A DNA stretch of 58,779 bases from Dichloromethanomonas sp964477085 (GCA_964477085.1 CAYZDF010000010.1:1-58779); one strand, 5' to 3'. Numbered from the stretch's first letter, positions 27,208 to 37,428 are shown. Numbers and translations: made by a program. Notes: a model not told the origin generated them from the letters alone.

Positions 27208-27232
27208 CCAGGATAGTCAAGCGACTTCCTGG
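27208..27232. terminator. Bidirectional terminator between convergent genes
   Basis: Interrupted stem GCCAGGA(T)AGTC / GACTTCCTGG with one bulged base, between the plus-strand DUF218 gene and the minus-strand radical SAM gene. On the minus strand it is followed by CTTTTGC. Confidence 0.5.
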
Positions 27233-27319
27233 TTGTGCCGATCTGCTAGAGCCTCAATTGTGTTATGTTCAAAATCATTTGTTTATTGATTAAAGTATTT
27301 AAAATGGATTTATTCTGCC

Positions 27320-29197
27320 CTACTTATTCGATTCGTCTTTTGCATACCTGAAATACGTTTTGTTTCCTTTACTATAGTAGAAAAGATACCAAACTCCTGT
27401 TTGCTCTTCAGAGGATTCGAAGGTTTCAGCTTGATCAATGACCGGAACATCGATATCAAAACGAGCAACAGCTGTAGCCCTGGCCCATTGCCTACGATCG
27501 AGCTCCATGGATTGGGGAATGATTTGATGCCAATAAGGATCTGAGCGGATCTCTTCCTGGATCCTGTTCCAATGTTCTCCCTGATCCTTCCCTTCAAGAT
27601 AAGGGGGGATAATTGCCGGGCGCTCCAAAAGATAATAATCAAAACGAAGTGCATTCTGCCAAAGTGCCTGATGATACGGTCCTATCAACGGTGAAAGTTC
27701 ACTCGTGATATAATACCATAGATTCTGAAAAAGTGCTTTGGCATTCCATTCTCGTTTAAACCACCCTTTTGACTGCCAGCATTCAGCAAAGGAATGAAAA
27801 AAGTCAAAAGGGCTTTTCATTTCTCTCAAAAGGTATTCCAGACTATATCTGAACCTTCCTGAATTATAATACTTCTCCAGAATATCTTCGATTCGGCCTA
27901 AGCTTAAGAGCTGATCATGGGTCAATTCTCTCGTCTGAAGAATGGCATAAGGCGGCTCAGGTGAATAAACAAGACCATACTCCTTACTCTTTGCCCAAAT
28001 CCCAGAGCCTTTGAGAACTTTAAGAAACCCTAATTGGAGATGATCCGGTCTGACCTCGAAAACGTCATCGAAGGAATTGCGAAATTCCTGCCAGCCCTCA
28101 AAAGGAAGTCCTGCGATCAGATCAAGGTGGACTGGAATATGACAGTGGTGTTGAAGAAATTTTACCTTATCTTTCCACGACGAGAAATGTTGTGGTCTAT
28201 TAACGGCCTTAAGGGTTGGTTGATGTGTAGACTGTACCCCGATCTCTAATTGGATCATTCCCTCAGGGTAATCCTTCAGATAATTAAGCCAGGCCTCATC
28301 CAGTAATTCTCCTGCCATCTCACAGTGTGCTCTCGGGATACTATCACTATTGCTTTCTTCTAACCATTTTATTGCTTCCTCTTTAAAGATTTTAAGGATC
28401 ATGAAAGCATGTTCTTTATTAGCATTGAACGTTCTGTCGACAAATTTTATTGTCTGCGCGCCACTAAGGAAAAGCTGGCGGAGAATCATCCGAAACTTCC
28501 CAGGATCTAGGTACCTTATTCCTCGAAAGGTGGAAGAGATACAGAATGCACAGTTAAAGGGACACCCCCGACTCGTCTCAACATAGACCAGTTTACCATT
28601 GAAATTCTCAACCTGAGGATAAGGATTAGGCAATTGATTCAGATCTGGGAGGCATGACATCATCTTGTTGGAGATGATACTATTCTCTTCAAGTCTGATC
28701 ACTTCACCTTCAAAGTCCTCGGGTATGATAACGGTGCGATTCGTTGCGGCTTCCTCTCTTAATCTCCATACAATACCTTCCACACTGAAGGGCAACTCTT
28801 GACGAGACAAGGTCTCAATCAAAGAAGGAACTGACCTTTCCCCTTCTCCGACAACAATTGTATCGGCTTGAGGATACTGAAGGAGCACATTTTCAGGATC
28901 AAACGATACTTCAGGTCCGCCCAGGATAAAATAAGTCTGTGGCATAACCAAACGCAAATGTCTGATCAATGATCCCATCAAACTCATATTCCAGATATAA
29001 CAGGAGAAACCAATAATATCTGGTTTCTCCTCATAGATCTCCGCAGCGATATGTTCTAACCGTTCATTAATTGAGAATTCTCTTATTTGCACTTCATGGT
29101 GTCCGGTGGTCTGTCCAAGGATGACTTCCCTAAGATAGCGAACTGCGAGGTTGGTATGAACATAACGAGCATTTAAAGCCACAAGCAAGATTTTCAC
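27320..29197 (-). CDS. B12-binding radical SAM protein (DUF4080-type)
   Basis: 625 residues. An N-terminal B12-binding-like domain (ALNARYVHTNLAVRYLR at the start; GFSCYIWN; LGGPEVSFD near 93) is followed by a radical SAM core with CxxxCxxC in SRGCPFNCAFCISS (about residue 211). A C-terminal region carries the features of DUF4080 proteins. The GTG start follows GAGGTAAGTGGAAA. The family is common in anaerobic Firmicutes, and the reaction is not known. It is transcribed alone. Confidence 0.85.
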   Translation of the reverse strand: MKILLVALNARYVHTNLAVRYLREVILGQTTGHHEVQIREFSINERLEHIAAEIYEEKPDIIGFSCYIWNMSLMGSLIRHLRLVMPQTYFILGGPEVSFDPENVLLQYPQADTIVVGEGERSVPSLIETLSRQELPFSVEGIVWRLREEAATNRTVIIPEDFEGEVIRLEENSIISNKMMSCLPDLNQLPNPYPQVENFNGKLVYVETSRGCPFNCAFCISSTFRGIRYLDPGKFRMILRQLFLSGAQTIKFVDRTFNANKEHAFMILKIFKEEAIKWLEESNSDSIPRAHCEMAGELLDEAWLNYLKDYPEGMIQLEIGVQSTHQPTLKAVNRPQHFSSWKDKVKFLQHHCHIPVHLDLIAGLPFEGWQEFRNSFDDVFEVRPDHLQLGFLKVLKGSGIWAKSKEYGLVYSPEPPYAILQTRELTHDQLLSLGRIEDILEKYYNSGRFRYSLEYLLREMKSPFDFFHSFAECWQSKGWFKREWNAKALFQNLWYYITSELSPLIGPYHQALWQNALRFDYYLLERPAIIPPYLEGKDQGEHWNRIQEEIRSDPYWHQIIPQSMELDRRQWARATAVARFDIDVPVIDQAETFESSEEQTGVWYLFYYSKGNKTYFRYAKDESNK

Positions 29198-29313
29198 TTT
29201 CCACTTACCTCAATCTAAGTAAGAGTTCTTATAGGCAATTATAACCTAAAAAGCTTTAATCAAAAAGTGTAAATCCTTTTTTCCTCCTCTTCCATGAGCC
29301 CTCAGATCCTGTA

Positions 29314-30118
29314 TTAGTTCTTTAAGACGAACGTTTCAATCGCTTGTGCTACCCCGTCCGCCCTGTTGGAAAGGGTAACATAATCAGCTATCTTCTTAAT
29401 TTCAGGATGGGCATTTTCCACTGCAACTCCAATTCCAGCGTAAGTGATCATCTCTCTGTCATTGATGCTATCTCCGATTGCCATCACTTCTTCCTGATTG
29501 ATATTCCATCCTTCTGCCAAGGCCTTTAAAGCGGTCCCTTTATTCACTTCAGGATGTGTCATATCGAAAAAATACGGTTTAGAGGATGTAAAATGCAGTC
29601 TTTCGGCATAGATATTTCGCAGCTCATCCCCCACCTTTTTCAGCTCTGCCTTATCTCCGATACAAAGGATTTTCTCCAAGCCTTCAGGTTCTTTTTCCAG
29701 AAGTTTTAACACATCTTCTTCTTCAACTTCAACACTTGCCATCTTACCATAATCCCGTGAATAGTCGTTAGCTTTAGCTACAAATACCCGATCCTTGATA
29801 TAGATTTGGGTATGTACTTCTTTGCGGAGGAGATAATCAACAATCTCAGTGGCTAGGTCAGAGGGAATCACTTTACGATAAAGGACTTCACCACTTAAGG
29901 CTTGTTCAACCAATGCACCGTGATAAGTGATGATTGGCACATCCAGACCTAATTCCCGGGCATACCTTCTACTGGATACCGCCATTCTTCCTGTCGCTAG
30001 TGTTACCCTTACCCCCTCCTCAACAGCCCGACGGATCGCCTTTATATTACGAGGTGATATCTCCCAGTTCTCATTAAGAAGCGTATCATCAAGATCTGTT
30101 GCGACCAAGCTTTATCAA
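29314..30118 (-). pseudogene. Cof-type HAD phosphatase with apparent +1 frameshift at the start
   Basis: The open frame (264 residues) has HAD motif I DLDDT, the Cof-type cap domain, and the C-terminal GDSINDREMI and GIGVAVENAHPE motifs. It would act on sugar phosphates or similar small phosphates. The expected family start is (M)IKLVATDLDD. A TTG at 30118, correctly spaced after AAAGGAG, encodes exactly I-K-L, but an extra G at 30105-30106 puts VATDLDD in another frame. The open frame alone has only a TTG directly after a stop with poor spacing. It may be a sequencing indel, slippage, or a gene using the poor start; the body is otherwise intact. Confidence 0.65.
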
Positions 30119-30200
30119 TTGTAATACTCCTTTCAAAGATAGAGATTTGGATTTGACGCTAAAAAAATAATACATGAAATAGTAATGAAGACTTTGTATA

Positions 30201-30209
30201 ATTATACCA
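30201..30209 (-). promoter_or_regulatory. Extended -10 promoter candidate for the HAD gene
   Basis: The minus strand reads TGGTATAAT, a perfect extended -10 element, about 80 bases before the AAAGGAG site of the HAD gene. No clear -35 is seen, which extended -10 promoters do not require. Confidence 0.4.
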
Positions 30210-30382
30210 TATACCCCCGCTGTTATTGCTCAAATTATCTATGATAAGTCCTTGTTGTCAAGCATTGTTGATTATTTGAACAGGAAGGACAATTGCTTAA
30301 AACAGCAAAAAACATCATTACAATAATAACAGAGCCATTATTAAGTATACTTTTTTTCCAGCTTTTATAATACATATATGAA

Positions 30383-30420
30383 AAGCACTGTCCTCTACCT
30401 AACGTAATAAGACAGTGCTT
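30383..30420 (-). terminator. Terminator of the secreted DUF2680-like gene
   Basis: A 10-bp perfect inverted repeat, AAGCACTGTC / GACAGTGCTT, lies 19 bp past the stop and is followed on the minus strand by TTCATATATG. Confidence 0.65.
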
Positions 30421-30438
30421 CTCGTCATAGCACTTTAA

Positions 30439-30894
30439 TTATTGGGCTGCTCCTGGTGCAGTATTGCCAGCCCCTTGGTACCAGCAGCCTCCACCAGCGC
30501 CCATACCACGGCCTTTACCGAACATGCCACCTATACCTTGGCCTCTTCCACCACGGCCGGTAAAGGTACCATCACAATTAGCCATGTTGGTTTCCATTTT
30601 CTTAATTATGGCATCTGCTTGTTCCTGTGTGATTTGACCATTTGCAACACGTTCCTGAACAAGAGCTTTTCTGTTCTCTAGCATCTCTGCTTGGAATTCT
30701 TCGAGTAGTCCTGCGTCGTCTGCCAGTTTACCATAGCTGCTTCCGACTGCTTTAGCAGAATAGGCCTCTTCGACGGTCACACCTTTAAGTCCTGCATAGA
30801 TTTCAGCTGGAGATTTGAATGTAGTTGCAAGAACACCTGTTGCTCCCACCAGTAACATTCCGGCAGTGATAGCTCCGATTAAAATTTTTTTCAT
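30439..30894 (-). CDS. Secreted DUF2680-like small protein with Gly/Met-rich tail
   Basis: 151 residues. A cleavable signal peptide (about residues 1-24, ending GVLAT) is followed by a helical segment with repeated Ala/Glu/Lys that resembles DUF2680 (YckD-type), and a tail rich in Gly, Arg and Met with GMGAGGGCWYQ. Two Cys lie in the mature part. Starts at ATG after AAGGAGGG. It lies directly downstream of the two-component pair across 249 bp, so it may be its target. Function unknown. Confidence 0.7.
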   Translation of the reverse strand: MKKILIGAITAGMLLVGATGVLATTFKSPAEIYAGLKGVTVEEAYSAKAVGSSYGKLADDAGLLEEFQAEMLENRKALVQERVANGQITQEQADAIIKKMETNMANCDGTFTGRGGRGQGIGGMFGKGRGMGAGGGCWYQGAGNTAPGAAQ

Positions 30895-31143
30895 AAATTG
30901 CCCTCCTTTTTTGGTTAGATTTAATTTTCTAATCCTATTCTAACCAGACAATATGAAGAACTGATGAAGAAGTATTGAAGATTCATAAATATCAAATTTT
31001 TGCTGTATTAAATTGAATTTTAACTTGTTTGCAATTATTCAAAAAATTAATAATGTTTCATTCATAACAAAGCCGGGATGTTAAACCCTTCTTACTGAAA
31101 TAAAGTCTTATTGTAAATAGGATTCCCATGATTTAATATCGGT

Positions 31144-32526
31144 CTAGTTCTTTGGCAGTATTATCCTGACTGTTGTTCCTGAACCCCATACGCTTTCCAC
31201 TAAAAGGGCACCGCCATGGGCTTCGACCAAAGATTTGGTAATGGTTAGCCCTATCCCAGCCCCTCCGGATTCTCTATTGCGTGAACGGTCCCCCCGATAG
31301 AATCTCTCAAAGATATACGGTAAATCTTCGGCACTGATACCTATCCCTGTATCCTCGACCTCAATCATCACTTTCTCCGACAGCATGGATAAACGCACCG
31401 TAACCTTACCATTCTCAGGTGTGTATTTATATGCGTTAGACAGAATGTTAACAAAGATTTGTTTTAGTCTATCATTGTCGCCTTTGAATCTAATCTCTTT
31501 ATCAACCTGCCTGTGGAGGATGATGTTCTTTTCTAAAAACAAGGGTTTTAAGTTTTCGAGCATATCATTTAACAACTGAGATAGATCAACCTGTGATATT
31601 TTCAATTGAATTTTATCACTTTCAATAATTGACAATTCATTTAGATCATTGATCAAGCGGGTTAGTCTGATAAGTTCATCATAACAAAACGACAGCCTTT
31701 GAGGGGTCGGTTCCCATATCCCGTCAATCATTGCTTCCAGATGGCTTTGCAGGGTCGCTAAAGGTGTTCTTAGTTCATGTGCAACATCCGAGGTAAGCCT
31801 TTTTCGTAATTTCTCTTGATCCTGTATTTTTTTGGATAATTCTTCAGTAGCCACGGCTAATTCCTGTATCTCTGTCGTATCAGAAGCTATCGGCAGTAAA
31901 TTATCCTGACCGTTACCGCTAATCGATTGAATATTTTTTTTGACGGTCAGAAGTGGCTTGAGAAATTTCCCTGTAACCGATTTGCTTATGACAAAAACAA
32001 GTACAATCGAAAGAATAAGTGCAATGACATATACAAGGTTCATCGTCAAGAAGAAGGCCCGATCTTCGGCAGAAGCAAGGATTGATTTTACCCTGCCGAT
32101 CTCTACTTTACCGATAACGTTCCCATTGACATTTAAAGGATACTCCCTGTAGGTTAACTCGGAATTCAGATTATTACTTGATGAATTCGCCATTCCCCAC
32201 CCATGTCCCATTCCTCGTCCCATATTTCCCATTGTTCGGGTATCCAAGACCGTTGTCCCCGAAAGATCATAAAGAATAACCTCAACTTCTTCTCCTCGGA
32301 TAAACTGCATCAATCCGGGGTAACTACCCATCGTTATCCTGTTATTGGAGCTAAAAATATCTTCGATGTACTGAACAACCTTTTGATCACTTTTAAGATC
32401 AGACTGGTAGACATAATTATTAAAAAATATCGTCATTCCGAGATTACTGAGGATAAAAATAAGCAAAACCGAAATAATGGTTACAAGCACAAAATACCGT
32501 CGCAGTTGTTTATTAATAGCAATCAT
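31144..32526 (-). CDS. Two-component sensor histidine kinase with Met/His-rich sensor loop
   Basis: 460 residues. A transmembrane helix at about 12-34, an extracytoplasmic region of about 125 residues, a second helix near 160-182, then HAMP. The phosphoacceptor His is in SDVAHELRTPLATLQ (about residue 251), and the ATPase has NILSNAYKYTPENG and DTGIGISAEDLPYIFERFYRG. The sensor loop contains MGRGMGHGWGM (about 101-111), a Met/His/Gly run of the kind that binds soft metals. It overlaps its response regulator by four bases. Confidence 0.93.
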   Translation of the reverse strand: MIAINKQLRRYFVLVTIISVLLIFILSNLGMTIFFNNYVYQSDLKSDQKVVQYIEDIFSSNNRITMGSYPGLMQFIRGEEVEVILYDLSGTTVLDTRTMGNMGRGMGHGWGMANSSSNNLNSELTYREYPLNVNGNVIGKVEIGRVKSILASAEDRAFFLTMNLVYVIALILSIVLVFVISKSVTGKFLKPLLTVKKNIQSISGNGQDNLLPIASDTTEIQELAVATEELSKKIQDQEKLRKRLTSDVAHELRTPLATLQSHLEAMIDGIWEPTPQRLSFCYDELIRLTRLINDLNELSIIESDKIQLKISQVDLSQLLNDMLENLKPLFLEKNIILHRQVDKEIRFKGDNDRLKQIFVNILSNAYKYTPENGKVTVRLSMLSEKVMIEVEDTGIGISAEDLPYIFERFYRGDRSRNRESGGAGIGLTITKSLVEAHGGALLVESVWGSGTTVRIILPKN

Positions 32527-33215
32527 GATAAAACTCCCTGAAATTTATATCCGATCCCGTACACGGTAGTGATGTAGTGAGGTTCTTTGATATTATCTTC
32601 TATCTTTTGTCTAACGTTCTTGATATGAGCATCAATCGTCCGTTCATAACCGGCAAAATCATACCCCAGTGCTGCGTTAATAAGCTGAGCACGGGAATAT
32701 GTCCGGTTGGGATTTTGAGCTAATACCAGCAGAATGCTGAACTCGTTAGGGGTAAGACGGATTTCTTCCCCTTTTTTCTTTATGGTGTACTCGTCTACGT
32801 TAATCTCCAAATCTCCCAAATTAAACGAGAGAATGTGAGTCATCTTTATATTTCCTGCTGCCCTCCGCAAAATTGCTTTCACTCTCATGACCAGTTCCCG
32901 GGGGCTGAAGGGTTTGGTCAAATAGTCGTCAGCTCCCAATCCCAGCCCATTAATACGATCTTCTTCACCACTTTTAGCTGTCAGCATCAGAATGGGGACA
33001 TTCGATTCTTTTCGTATTCTCCTGCAAATTTCTTCACCCGATACATCAGGCAACATCAAATCAAGGATAATAAAATCTGGTTTTAGAACAGGAAAAAGCC
33101 TTAAGGCTTCTTCTCCATTAACCGAAGTAAAAACTTCATATCCTTCTTTTTGTAAGTATTCTTTGATAACCTCAAGAAGCCGAACTTCATCATCGATAAC
33201 AAATATTTTAGGCAT
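32523..33215 (-). CDS. OmpR/PhoB-family response regulator
   Basis: 230 residues. Receiver domain with IDDE, phosphoacceptor Asp in DFIILDLMLPD and Lys in DDYLTKPFSP, followed by a winged-helix DNA-binding domain (RTIDAHIKNVRQKIED, GIGYKF). The ATG at 33215 follows GGGGGTGA; an upstream GTG overlaps that site. It is paired with the kinase and probably regulates the neighbouring secreted protein. Confidence 0.93.
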   Translation of the reverse strand: MPKIFVIDDEVRLLEVIKEYLQKEGYEVFTSVNGEEALRLFPVLKPDFIILDLMLPDVSGEEICRRIRKESNVPILMLTAKSGEEDRINGLGLGADDYLTKPFSPRELVMRVKAILRRAAGNIKMTHILSFNLGDLEINVDEYTIKKKGEEIRLTPNEFSILLVLAQNPNRTYSRAQLINAALGYDFAGYERTIDAHIKNVRQKIEDNIKEPHYITTVYGIGYKFQGVLS

Positions 33216-33224
33216 AATAATCAC

Positions 33225-33535
33225 CCCCAGCCCGTTATGCCCTATTTCAATATTTATCTATTGTTTCAGATTATATCAATTATCAATCCTTTTACAAGTA
33301 TAATGCTCATGGATTAAAAATAGATTAGATAACTTATTCTCGTAACCTTACATTCATTTTTATTCCCCAAACCTTTTTCTTGCTCGACTATATTCTTAAT
33401 AACTCATATCCATATTCTTTTGTTAAACAACTCGAATATAAAATAGAAATGGATATGGTAACTCTTGTTGGATTAAATAGAATAAAAAAAGTGTATACCC
33501 TTTGGATGTACACTTAGGATATACACTTGATTCCT
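33225..33535. other. Intergenic region upstream of the two-component operon
   Basis: 311 bp, very AT-rich. It contains the panB terminator (33489-33528) and presumably the two-component promoter, for which I can name no clear element. Confidence 0.4.
33489..33528 (-). terminator. Intrinsic terminator of panB
   Basis: A long stem pairs AAGTGTATACCC (33489-33500) with GGATATACACTT (33517-33528), with one non-Watson-Crick position. On the minus strand it is followed by TTTTTTTATTC, a strong U-tract, eight bases after the panB stop. Confidence 0.85.
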
Positions 33536-34384
33536 CTATTTGCCTATCTGTTTTAATATTTTCTCCAATTCGCCTTCTTTTAACTTATAACAATGTTCAT
33601 TATCCGGAAACTGTCCCTGAACCACATCATCTTTGTAATTGGCTAAGGCTTCAAGAATAAGGGAATTGAGGTCTTGGTATCGCTTCACAAACTTCGGAAC
33701 AAAAGCATCGAAAAAGCCGAGGGCATCATGAACGATTAAAAGCTGGCCATGAACGTGGGGGCCTGCTCCAATCCCAATGACCGGAATCTTAGCCCTCTCT
33801 GTAATGATCTGACCTACTTCTGGCGGAACCGCTTCTAACAGGAGCAAACTGATACCCGACTCTTCCAAGATTCTGGCATCCTCAATGATCTTCATTGCTC
33901 CAGCGCAATCTCGTCCTTGGGATTTAAACCCGCCTAACTGGGCGATAGACTGGGGAGTAAGCCCCAAATGACCCATAACAGGGATGGTTGCATTAACCAT
34001 GGCTTCGATGGTTTTAGCCATATTGGCACCACCTTCAAGCTTAACAGCATCACATCCTGCCTGAGCCATGTAACGCCCGGCATTACGAATCGCTTCTTCT
34101 TTACTTACCTGATATGACATATAGGGCATATCACCGACAAGAAAAGCAGCAGGTGCTCCTTTTCTTACAGCTGTTGCATGTGTAACCATGGTATCCATTT
34201 GCATATTTAATGTAGAATCGTGGCCAAAGACCGTCATCGCCATGGAGTCGCCACAAAGGATTATATCTATACCAGCCTTCTCTTCCAGAAGAGCCATCGG
34301 ATAATCATAACCTGTGAGCATCGTGATCTTTTCGCCAGCGTCTACTTTTCCTAGCAGCGTTTGAATAGTAACCTTCTGTCTCAT
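33536..34384 (-). CDS. panB: 3-methyl-2-oxobutanoate hydroxymethyltransferase
   Basis: 282 residues, the usual PanB length. Metal and substrate motifs: MLTGYDYPMALLEEKAGID at residue 20 on, GDSMAMTVFGHDSTL, KLEGG, and GHLGLTPQS near residue 138. It makes ketopantoate from ketoisovalerate and methylene-tetrahydrofolate, the first step of pantothenate synthesis. panC and panD are not adjacent. ATG after GGAGGAAG. It is monocistronic with its own terminator. Confidence 0.97.
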   Translation of the reverse strand: MRQKVTIQTLLGKVDAGEKITMLTGYDYPMALLEEKAGIDIILCGDSMAMTVFGHDSTLNMQMDTMVTHATAVRKGAPAAFLVGDMPYMSYQVSKEEAIRNAGRYMAQAGCDAVKLEGGANMAKTIEAMVNATIPVMGHLGLTPQSIAQLGGFKSQGRDCAGAMKIIEDARILEESGISLLLLEAVPPEVGQIITERAKIPVIGIGAGPHVHGQLLIVHDALGFFDAFVPKFVKRYQDLNSLILEALANYKDDVVQGQFPDNEHCYKLKEGELEKILKQIGK

Positions 34385-34608
34385 CGCATCTTCCTCCTAC
34401 TAACCATATGACTTGTTACTTTATCATACCTCAAAGCTTTACCCATATAATATATACTATGAACGACTAGTTGTCTACCCCTTGCTGACACTTTTCCACC
34501 ACTCAAATACACATGTATTATGAACTTGCGAAATAGATATCCTTCTTTTATCCATGATGATCATGTTGACATCTAAATTCGGGTTACCTAAATGATTCGA
34601 CCTTTGTT

Positions 34609-37428
34609 TCAATCCAAATACTTCTTAAGGAACTGACCTGTATATGATGCAGGTGTATTTACTATTTGTTCTGGTGTTCCTTGGGCAACGACTTCCCCGC
34701 CCCTGCTTCCGCCCTCGGGTCCTAAGTCGATAATATAGTCTGAGGTTTTGATGACATCCAAATTATGCTCAATAACGAGTACGGAGTCACCTGCCTCGAC
34801 TAAGCGGTGGAGAACAGTGAGAAGCTTATCGACATCAGCAATATGCAGTCCTGTGGTCGGTTCATCCAAAATATAGAGTGTCTTCCCTGTACTGCGTCGA
34901 CATAGTTCAGAGGCGAGTTTAATCCTTTGTGCCTCACCACCGGATAGAGTTGTTGCCGGTTGTCCCAGCTTAATATAGCCCAGGCCGACGTCCTGCAATG
35001 TTTGTAACTTACGGGCAATTCTGGGGACAGAAGCAAAGAAATCCAAAGCCTCATCTACCGTCATATCAAGGACTTGAGCAATATTCCTGCCTTTAAAACT
35101 AACCTCCAGTGTTTCCCGATTGTAACGCTGCCCACGGCAGATTTCACAGGGAACATAGACGTCAGGTAAGAAATGCATTTCGATCTTGATAATCCCATCA
35201 CCACGGCAAGCTTCACAACGGCCGCCCTTCACATTAAAACTAAATCTGCCCGGTTTATATCCACGAACCTTGGCTTCCTGCGTTTGCGAGAACAGATCTC
35301 TGATAAAATCAAACACACCGGTATAGGTTGCAGGATTAGATCTGGGAGTTCTGCCGATAGGGGATTGATCAATATCGATGACTTTGTCGATATACTCTAA
35401 TCCTTTGATCTCCTCGTACAATCCCGGTCTTACTTTACTACTGATTCGGAGCTCAGACTGAAGACCCTTAAAAAGCACTTCATTAACCAGGGTACTCTTA
35501 CCTGAACCGGAAACACCGGTTACACAGGTGAAGACACTTAAGGGGATCTTGACCCTTAAGTGTTGCAGGTTGTTCTGAGCCGCTCCAATAATCTCTAACC
35601 ATTTACCATTGGTTTGATGTCGTTCGGCAGGAACTTCAATCCGCTTTTGACCGCTTTGGTATTGTCCCGTGATGGATTCTGGACAGGATTTAATGTCTTC
35701 CATGGTTCCTTGGGCAACAATTTGACCACCATGTGCTCCGGCACCGGGTCCGATATCAATAATATGATCGGCTGCGAGCATGGTATCTTCATCATGCTCA
35801 ACAACGATGAGCGTATTGCCAAGATCTCGCAAGTTCTTCAATGTATTCAGGAGTCGCTCGTTATCTCGTTGGTGAAGACCGATACTGGGTTCATCGAGTA
35901 CGTAGAGAACACCGGTCAGACTTGACCCGATCTGAGTAGCTAGCCTGATTCGTTGGGCCTCTCCTCCTGATAAAGTACCAGCAGCTCTATTGAGCGTCAG
36001 ATAATCCAATCCTACATTGACCAAAAATCCCAATCGTTCTTTGATTTCTTTTAAAACCTGTCGAGCAATGGTTTGTTCCTTTTCACTGAGCTCAAGGTCC
36101 CTTAAATATTGCAAACTCTCAGTAACTGTAAGCTTAGTTAATTCGCATATTGAAATATTTCCCACTTTTACAGCCAATGCTTCCGGTTTTAATCTTTTAC
36201 CCTCACAGGCTGGACAAGCTTTTTCAGTCATGTAGCATTCGATCTCGGTTCGTACATAATCAGAAGTAGATTCTTTGTATCTTCTGTTGAAATAGGGGAG
36301 GAGCCCTTCAAAGGGAGCTTTCCAGAATTTATGTTCATCAAAAACATTATAATAGCTAAATTTAATGGGAATGTCAGATCCATAGACCAAAGCATTCCAC
36401 TGTGCTTCAGTCAGGTCACGCACGGCCGTATCTAAACTGAAATCAAGTTTCTCAGCAAGCCCTTGCAGCAGTGCTGGATAGTAAGACGAACTGGACCGAG
36501 ACCACGGGACGATAGCACCCTCATTGATTGACTTACTGCGGTCAGGGATGATTAAGTCAATGTCCGCTTCGAGATTGGCCCCCAGACCTGTACAAGCGGG
36601 GCAGGCTCCAAATGGACTATTAAAGGAAAATAACCTTGGTGATAGTTCTTCAATGGCTATTCCGCAGTCCGGACAAGCAAAGTTCTCACTGAATAGGACT
36701 TCTTCGTGTTCCATAATATCCACCAGAACTGTACCTTCCCCGAGTTTCAAGGCAGTTTCCAGCGAATCAGCCAGTCTTGTCACACTATCCGGTTTCAGAG
36801 CTATCCGATCCACAACGACTTCAATGGTATGCTTTTTATTTTTTTCAAGGTCAATATCTTCACTTAAGTCCCTGGCTTCACCATCGATCCTGACTCTTAC
36901 ATAGCCATTCTTTCTGGCGGTATCCAGAGTTTTGGTATGTTCACCTTTTTTCCCTTTGACCAAGGGGGCCAGGATCTGAATACGCGTTTTTTCTGGGTAG
37001 GCTAAAAGTTGATCAACCATCTGCTGGACAGTCTGCTGACTAATCTCTTTGCCACAGTTCGGACAATGCGGGTGACCAATTCGGGCATAAAGAAGACGGA
37101 GATAATCATAAATCTCAGTAACCGTTCCCACGGTGGAACGGGGATTTCGGCTCGTCGTCTTTTGATCAATAGATATCGCAGGCGATAGTCCTTCAATATA
37201 ATCGACGTCTGGTTTGTCCATCTGGCCCAAAAACTGACGGGCATAAGCAGATAAAGACTCGACATAACGTCTCTGACCTTCAGCATAGATCGTATCGAAT
37301 GCTAATGATGACTTCCCAGACCCTGACAGTCCGGTAATGACAACAAGCTTGTCCCTCGGGATATCAACATCTATATTTTTCAAGTTATGAACGCGTGCTC
37401 CGCGTACCTTGATAAATTCCTGAGTCAT
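34609..37428 (-). CDS. uvrA: Excinuclease ABC subunit A
   Basis: 939 residues, normal for UvrA. Two ABC ATPase modules: Walker A GLSGSGKSSLAFDT (about residue 32) and GVSGSGKSTLVNEV (about 643), with signature LSGGEAQRIRLA twice. Zinc-finger Cys pairs are at CPNCG, CPDCG/CPACTG, and CEACRGDG/CEICRG. UvrA scans DNA for damage with UvrB. ATG after GGAGGTTAAT. It lies 261 bp after uvrB, the order uvrB-uvrA being typical of Firmicutes. Confidence 0.98.
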   Translation of the reverse strand: MTQEFIKVRGARVHNLKNIDVDIPRDKLVVITGLSGSGKSSLAFDTIYAEGQRRYVESLSAYARQFLGQMDKPDVDYIEGLSPAISIDQKTTSRNPRSTVGTVTEIYDYLRLLYARIGHPHCPNCGKEISQQTVQQMVDQLLAYPEKTRIQILAPLVKGKKGEHTKTLDTARKNGYVRVRIDGEARDLSEDIDLEKNKKHTIEVVVDRIALKPDSVTRLADSLETALKLGEGTVLVDIMEHEEVLFSENFACPDCGIAIEELSPRLFSFNSPFGACPACTGLGANLEADIDLIIPDRSKSINEGAIVPWSRSSSSYYPALLQGLAEKLDFSLDTAVRDLTEAQWNALVYGSDIPIKFSYYNVFDEHKFWKAPFEGLLPYFNRRYKESTSDYVRTEIECYMTEKACPACEGKRLKPEALAVKVGNISICELTKLTVTESLQYLRDLELSEKEQTIARQVLKEIKERLGFLVNVGLDYLTLNRAAGTLSGGEAQRIRLATQIGSSLTGVLYVLDEPSIGLHQRDNERLLNTLKNLRDLGNTLIVVEHDEDTMLAADHIIDIGPGAGAHGGQIVAQGTMEDIKSCPESITGQYQSGQKRIEVPAERHQTNGKWLEIIGAAQNNLQHLRVKIPLSVFTCVTGVSGSGKSTLVNEVLFKGLQSELRISSKVRPGLYEEIKGLEYIDKVIDIDQSPIGRTPRSNPATYTGVFDFIRDLFSQTQEAKVRGYKPGRFSFNVKGGRCEACRGDGIIKIEMHFLPDVYVPCEICRGQRYNRETLEVSFKGRNIAQVLDMTVDEALDFFASVPRIARKLQTLQDVGLGYIKLGQPATTLSGGEAQRIKLASELCRRSTGKTLYILDEPTTGLHIADVDKLLTVLHRLVEAGDSVLVIEHNLDVIKTSDYIIDLGPEGGSRGGEVVAQGTPEQIVNTPASYTGQFLKKYLD

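Larger units (their letters stand above)
30119..30438. other. Intergenic region between the HAD gene and the secreted protein
   Basis: 320 bp, AT-rich. It holds the extended -10 promoter noted at 30201, the ribosome site of the HAD gene and the terminator at 30383-30420; I see nothing else. Confidence 0.5.
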
